This document shows, piece by piece, positions 61,001 to 64,000 of a stretch of DNA of 64,000 nt. This DNA comes from Odiellus spinosus (Eukaryota > Arthropoda > Arachnida > Opiliones > Phalangiidae). The notes under the pieces were generated by a model. It saw nothing but the letters and a program-made list of their open reading frames with translations. It was not told where the DNA came from and made no database searches. The stretch is taken from positions 5,582,501 to 5,646,500 of the forward strand of contig OY987226.1 of NCBI GenBank assembly GCA_963920705.1, written 5' to 3'. A program made the translations under genes and the position numbers. The stretch's first letter is position 1. Every line of letters begins with the position of its first letter.

Positions 61001-61289
61001 GACCAAGGAGATCAAGAAGCTCAAAGTGGTGAAGAAATTCTTATGGAAAAAGATGGCGCATACAAGTCTGCGAAAGACAAATCCAAGCTAAATGTAAGTA
61101 CAGTTAAGTTAACCACTCTTGATGGGTTAATGGTTTGTTTTTCAGGAGGAAGCCGGTATTTATCGTTTTCCATCATCGGAATCGGTTAACGACTCGGCCT
61201 TTGTGGACAAAGACGATAGGGGATTACTTTCCGGATCAAGGTCATCGTCTCAACCGGACAAATTTCGTCGTTTCTTCCAACGACTTTAA
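55041..61289 (+). CDS. VgR: Vitellogenin receptor-like LDL-receptor family protein
   Basis: Fourteen exons join to 1,796 residues: 55041-55119, 55185-55541, 55645-55770, 55833-55949, 56011-56524, 56583-57100, 57176-58111, 58178-58429, 58488-58982, 59045-59200, 59262-59773, 59835-60682, 60757-61093, 61146-61289. Order: signal peptide (1-26), four LDL-A repeats (~27-187), two EGF, YWTD propeller, EGF, YWTD propeller, EGF, eight LDL-A repeats (~885-1240), two EGF, third YWTD propeller, EGF-type modules, transmembrane helix (~1663-1685), and a tail of ~111 residues. The 4 + 8 LDL-A layout and length match tick yolk receptors as I recall them. Family role: endocytic uptake of vitellogenin into oocytes. 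The tail has FKNQMF (1704-1709) where FxNPxF/Y is expected, and a GLL motif. Intron 59774-59834 is only 61 nt. Confidence 0.9.
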
Positions 61290-61997
61290 CTTATTTTTTA
61301 ACATAGTGATGTTTTTAACTTGTGTTTTCTATGAATTGTTAGCGAAACTGAAATTAATATTTAAATAAATTAACCATTTTCAAACAGTTTGTTATTAATT
61401 TCTCATGCTTTTACGTAATCATATTACTTTTTATATCAATAGAACATAATGACGTAGGTAATACAACCTTCTAGAAATTTAAACATGTCGCCAGGTTACG
61501 TTGATTTACAATGAATTGGCAATGGAGGTGTTGATTTTAATCAAATGTAAAATTGGAGGAGAAATCAACTCGTTTGACGTGTGAAATTAAAGTAGACGAA
61601 AGATATATGGTTAATATCGTTTACTCCTGATGCCCAGAATAAACATATATTCTTGTTACTACTTTTAAACTGCAACAATTCTCGACCAAAGCGTCTGTTT
61701 CGATGGAGAAAAAAATACAATCCGTTTTCTGAAGACGTTGCGGTTGCGAACTGAAAACTTTAAACTTAGACTTAGGTTATACAAATAATATTTTATTTGC
61801 TTGATTTGCAGAAATCTGCATTACACGAAACATTACAGGATACAATTGTAATTTTTAAATTATGTTTATTTATTATTTTTTTTTTTCGATGTTTAGCCTT
61901 TAATGTTAGCACTGCTATAAGACAGTTTGAATGTCACTGACCATGTGATTAAAAAGTTTCCGTGTGTTGCCTGAACACAGTTATGAACAATATCGTG
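61290..61997. other. Converging 3' ends of VgR and lysozyme genes
   Basis: VgR 3' UTR with AATAAA at 61364-61369, then AT-rich spacer. The lysozyme gene's 3' UTR runs in from the right on the minus strand. No further gene was found. Confidence 0.5.
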
Positions 61998-63684
61998 TTA
62001 TTCCTCATCGTCATCATCGTCCGATGAGAAGCCTTGTGTTAAAGAATCTAACCCCATGTTACCGATAAATTGACTAAATGTCAAAAATGGTTGAACCCTA
62101 ACGTGTCCTCGAAGTCCTTCGGGCCCTCCAAAGTTAACTTGGGTTTCGGCGGGGCTTAGATCAAAATGAAAACCAACGGGCTTGGGCCTTATGGATTCGT
62201 ATATTTCTTCTCGTTTAGTTGGGGACAATATGTTTGGTAATGCTATGTGCGGAATTGGTATAGAAGGTAGTGATAAAGCTCTTTTAGCGAAACTAGTGTC
62301 GTCGCAGTCGTTCAGGTAGTTGCGTTTATCCGCGTAGCAAATGTGTCGAAATGAAACCCTGCAATGAAAAATATTTAGTAACGCCATATTATCATCATAT
62401 GCAATTAGACCCTAGCTTTTTTAAACGTATTGCTTTGGAAACGATGACCGTAAACCAGGGCTCCCAGAGTACCTATAATACCTAATTCCCAGGAGGTTCT
62501 ATAAAAACCTATAATTTAAGTCCGTCACGAGTGCGGCAACACAATTCGGGTTTTGTGTCGTCTGCTTGTTTTTGAAAGTTCTCCACACACGTTGTCAGTT
62601 TTGTCACGGTCGAGGAATGTATAATCCGGTTTTCAAAGTGTTTCTCGCGGTCTTAAAGTCTTATTTTACGATAATCGGTAATATTAAGCGTAAGTTGCGT
62701 GTAATTATTACAGTTTTGGTCATAGTATTCGCTGGACTATCGCGAAATGATCGAAATAAGTTTAAAGTGAATCTACCCGTTTTTGATGAGGTATTGAATC
62801 GGCGGTTTTTCGCGACTGTTCTCGTGACGGGATTAAAGTGCTATGGAATTTTGCAAAGCTACCTATTTCCCTAGTAGTATTTGGTGAGTGAATTTTAATT
62901 TAAACGTTTTACGTTCGACTCTCGAATAACTAGCGTGCCATATCAATTGTTTAGATTACTCGGTAAGTAGATTTAAGGATCCGTAGAGATCGTGTGATTT
63001 GATAGCTCGAGGTTATATACGGCAAACGTTTTTAAAAGTGTTGCATTCTATACATAGGCCCATTTTTTTCCACATGTTTAGTTTTTTAGGGCCCACTTTC
63101 AAGAAATTCGGGGCCTTTTCCTTCAATTCCAAATAGCTACAGTCTATTTAGCCCGAGTTTGGCGTGACCCCAGCTCTTGAATATAATCCTATAAAACCCA
63201 AATATTTCATTATTTAAACATGTGAAACTAATATGACATAATTTTCTACCTATAAATATCCTATAAATATCCTATAATTTTCGCCTTTTGTACCTAATAA
63301 TGCGAACTTTTAACTGGGAGCCCTGCCGTAAACGAACCCCCCACCACCCACCCACCCACAGAGAGACTATAAATGCCAATGGTTATGGACTAATTAGTAC
63401 CAACGGAGTTTAGATAATTTGGTTGGGGTCCCGATTACTGTCATTCCCCCTTTCGTTTCATGGAAACCAGTTAACCAGAGGAAAAATGCGTTTCCAAGAA
63501 AGGTATACTAAAATCAATAGTAATTAGCCATATTGTAGCTAGATAATATATTTAGTGGCGAGCAACGAGCATTTATTTTATCACCGAATTCTTGTAAATT
63601 AGTATTACCAGGCGCGAAAGCCTTGTCGCCGTAAAATTTCTTTTATGCAATGGACGTCGTCGGCTATATCATCATCGATAAATC
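61998..63684 (-). CDS. C-type lysozyme, 3' partial, with C-terminal extension
   Basis: Two minus-strand exons: 63684-63609 and 62358-61998; earlier exons with the catalytic Glu and Asp lie beyond the window. They read through as FIDDDIADDVHCIKEILRRQ, then GFRAW-VSFRHICYADKRNYLNDC: the DDD-I-x-DDV-x-C and W-x-x-F-x-x-x-C-x(8)-C pattern of the C-terminal third of c-type lysozyme/alpha-lactalbumin. Ordinary family members end within a few residues of that cysteine. Here about 101 residues follow, ending in the acidic run SSDDDDDEE. The tail is proline-containing and cysteine-free, so likely disordered. The intron 62359-63608 contains a hAT-like MITE. Family roles are bacteriolysis in immunity or digestion; which applies is not visible. 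Confidence 0.8.
62456..63325. mobile_element. 870-bp hAT-like MITE in the lysozyme intron
   Basis: Termini CAGGGCTCCCAG / CTGGGAGCCCTG with a perfect 8-bp duplication CCGTAAAC (62448-62455, 63326-63333). The ends repeat ACCTATAAATATCCTATAA motifs. The middle (62517-62900) is less AT-rich, unlike the other family members, and has an ORF of 102 codons without recognised domains; it may be captured sequence. Confidence 0.85.
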
Positions 63685-64000
63685 CTGGAAAATTGTCATT
63701 ATTAAATTTTTATAATTTCGGTAATAAAATCCTAGACCTATATAATTTAGAAAATTAGGCAAATTCCATCTTAATGCTATTTTTGATATCCTTGCTTGGT
63801 TATTGCTTAAATAACCTATATTACCCCTTAAATATTTTTTTGGGGGGGGGGGCTAAGAAGTTTAAGGGAGAATGCAACCTGACAACTAGTGATTTTCCCA
63901 TAAATGTTAACTACCCTGAAAATAATGGTGGGGTTATTCCACTTGTTTGATTTAATGTACTTGATTGAAAATATTGAAATACTCACTCGTGCAGTTCATT
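63685..64000. other. Lysozyme intron with truncated TTAA MITE
   Basis: Minus-strand intron of the lysozyme gene. A G-run lies near 63841-63852. An AGGGAGAATGCAACCTGACA terminus begins at 63865 and runs off the window edge. Confidence 0.5.

Noticed and set aside
62566..62874. 102-codon plus-strand ORF
   Set aside because: It lies wholly inside the hAT-like MITE and has no recognisable domain; not annotated as a gene.

Overview
The window is nuclear DNA of an arthropod. It is AT-rich, its genes are broken by many short GT–AG introns, and it carries many short non-autonomous DNA transposons. It holds chitin-binding (CBM14) genes and a vitellogenin-type LDL-receptor-family gene. That receptor has 4 + 8 LDL-A repeats and about 1,796 residues, which from memory fits tick and mite yolk receptors best. 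A chelicerate, possibly an acarine, is therefore my best guess, not a certainty. I joined exons by hand, and each complete model closes in frame.

Layout. 1–21.2 kb (+): a PRRC2/BAT2-family gene (Drosophila nocte type), 19 exons in the window with the 5' end outside, followed by a long AT-rich 3' UTR. 21.7–22.65 kb (-): a five-exon gene for an unrecognised 158-aa cysteine-containing secreted protein. 23.46–25.36 kb (+): a multi-exon transcript whose exons look non-coding and whose five introns each carry one snoRNA candidate, including two copies of U18/SNORD18. 25.6–25.9 kb (-): a small single-exon ORF with a possible mitochondrial presequence. 26.34–34.94 kb (+): a complete 16-exon DENND1/connecdenn gene. 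37.66–40.02 kb (+): a six-domain CBM14 protein. 43.76–47.40 and 51.58–53.78 kb (+): two paralogous CBM14 genes from a segmental duplication. The first has four copies of a 316-bp exon+intron unit, and the second has a TKAPTTTT-type linker instead. 55.04–61.29 kb (+): the vitellogenin-receptor-like gene. 62.0–63.7 kb (-): the 3' part of a c-type lysozyme gene with a long, unusual C-terminal extension.

The main discovery is the snoRNA system at 23.5–25.4 kb. C/D candidates have C, D', C' and D boxes, and the D boxes lie 67–76 nt before the 3' splice site. Guides match 28S rRNA segments that I recalled from memory. Two of the five have paralogues in introns of the neighbouring PRRC2 gene, so a protein-coding gene and an apparently non-coding gene share snoRNA families. 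Second is the yolk-receptor/chitin-binding/lysozyme neighbourhood, where the CBM14 duplication also provides a natural empty site that proves a precise TTAA-targeted insertion. Mobile elements fall into at least three types: hAT-like MITEs with 8-bp target duplications (CAGGGCTCCC and other termini), TTAA-flanked MITEs with AGGGAGAATG termini, and long foldback palindromes.
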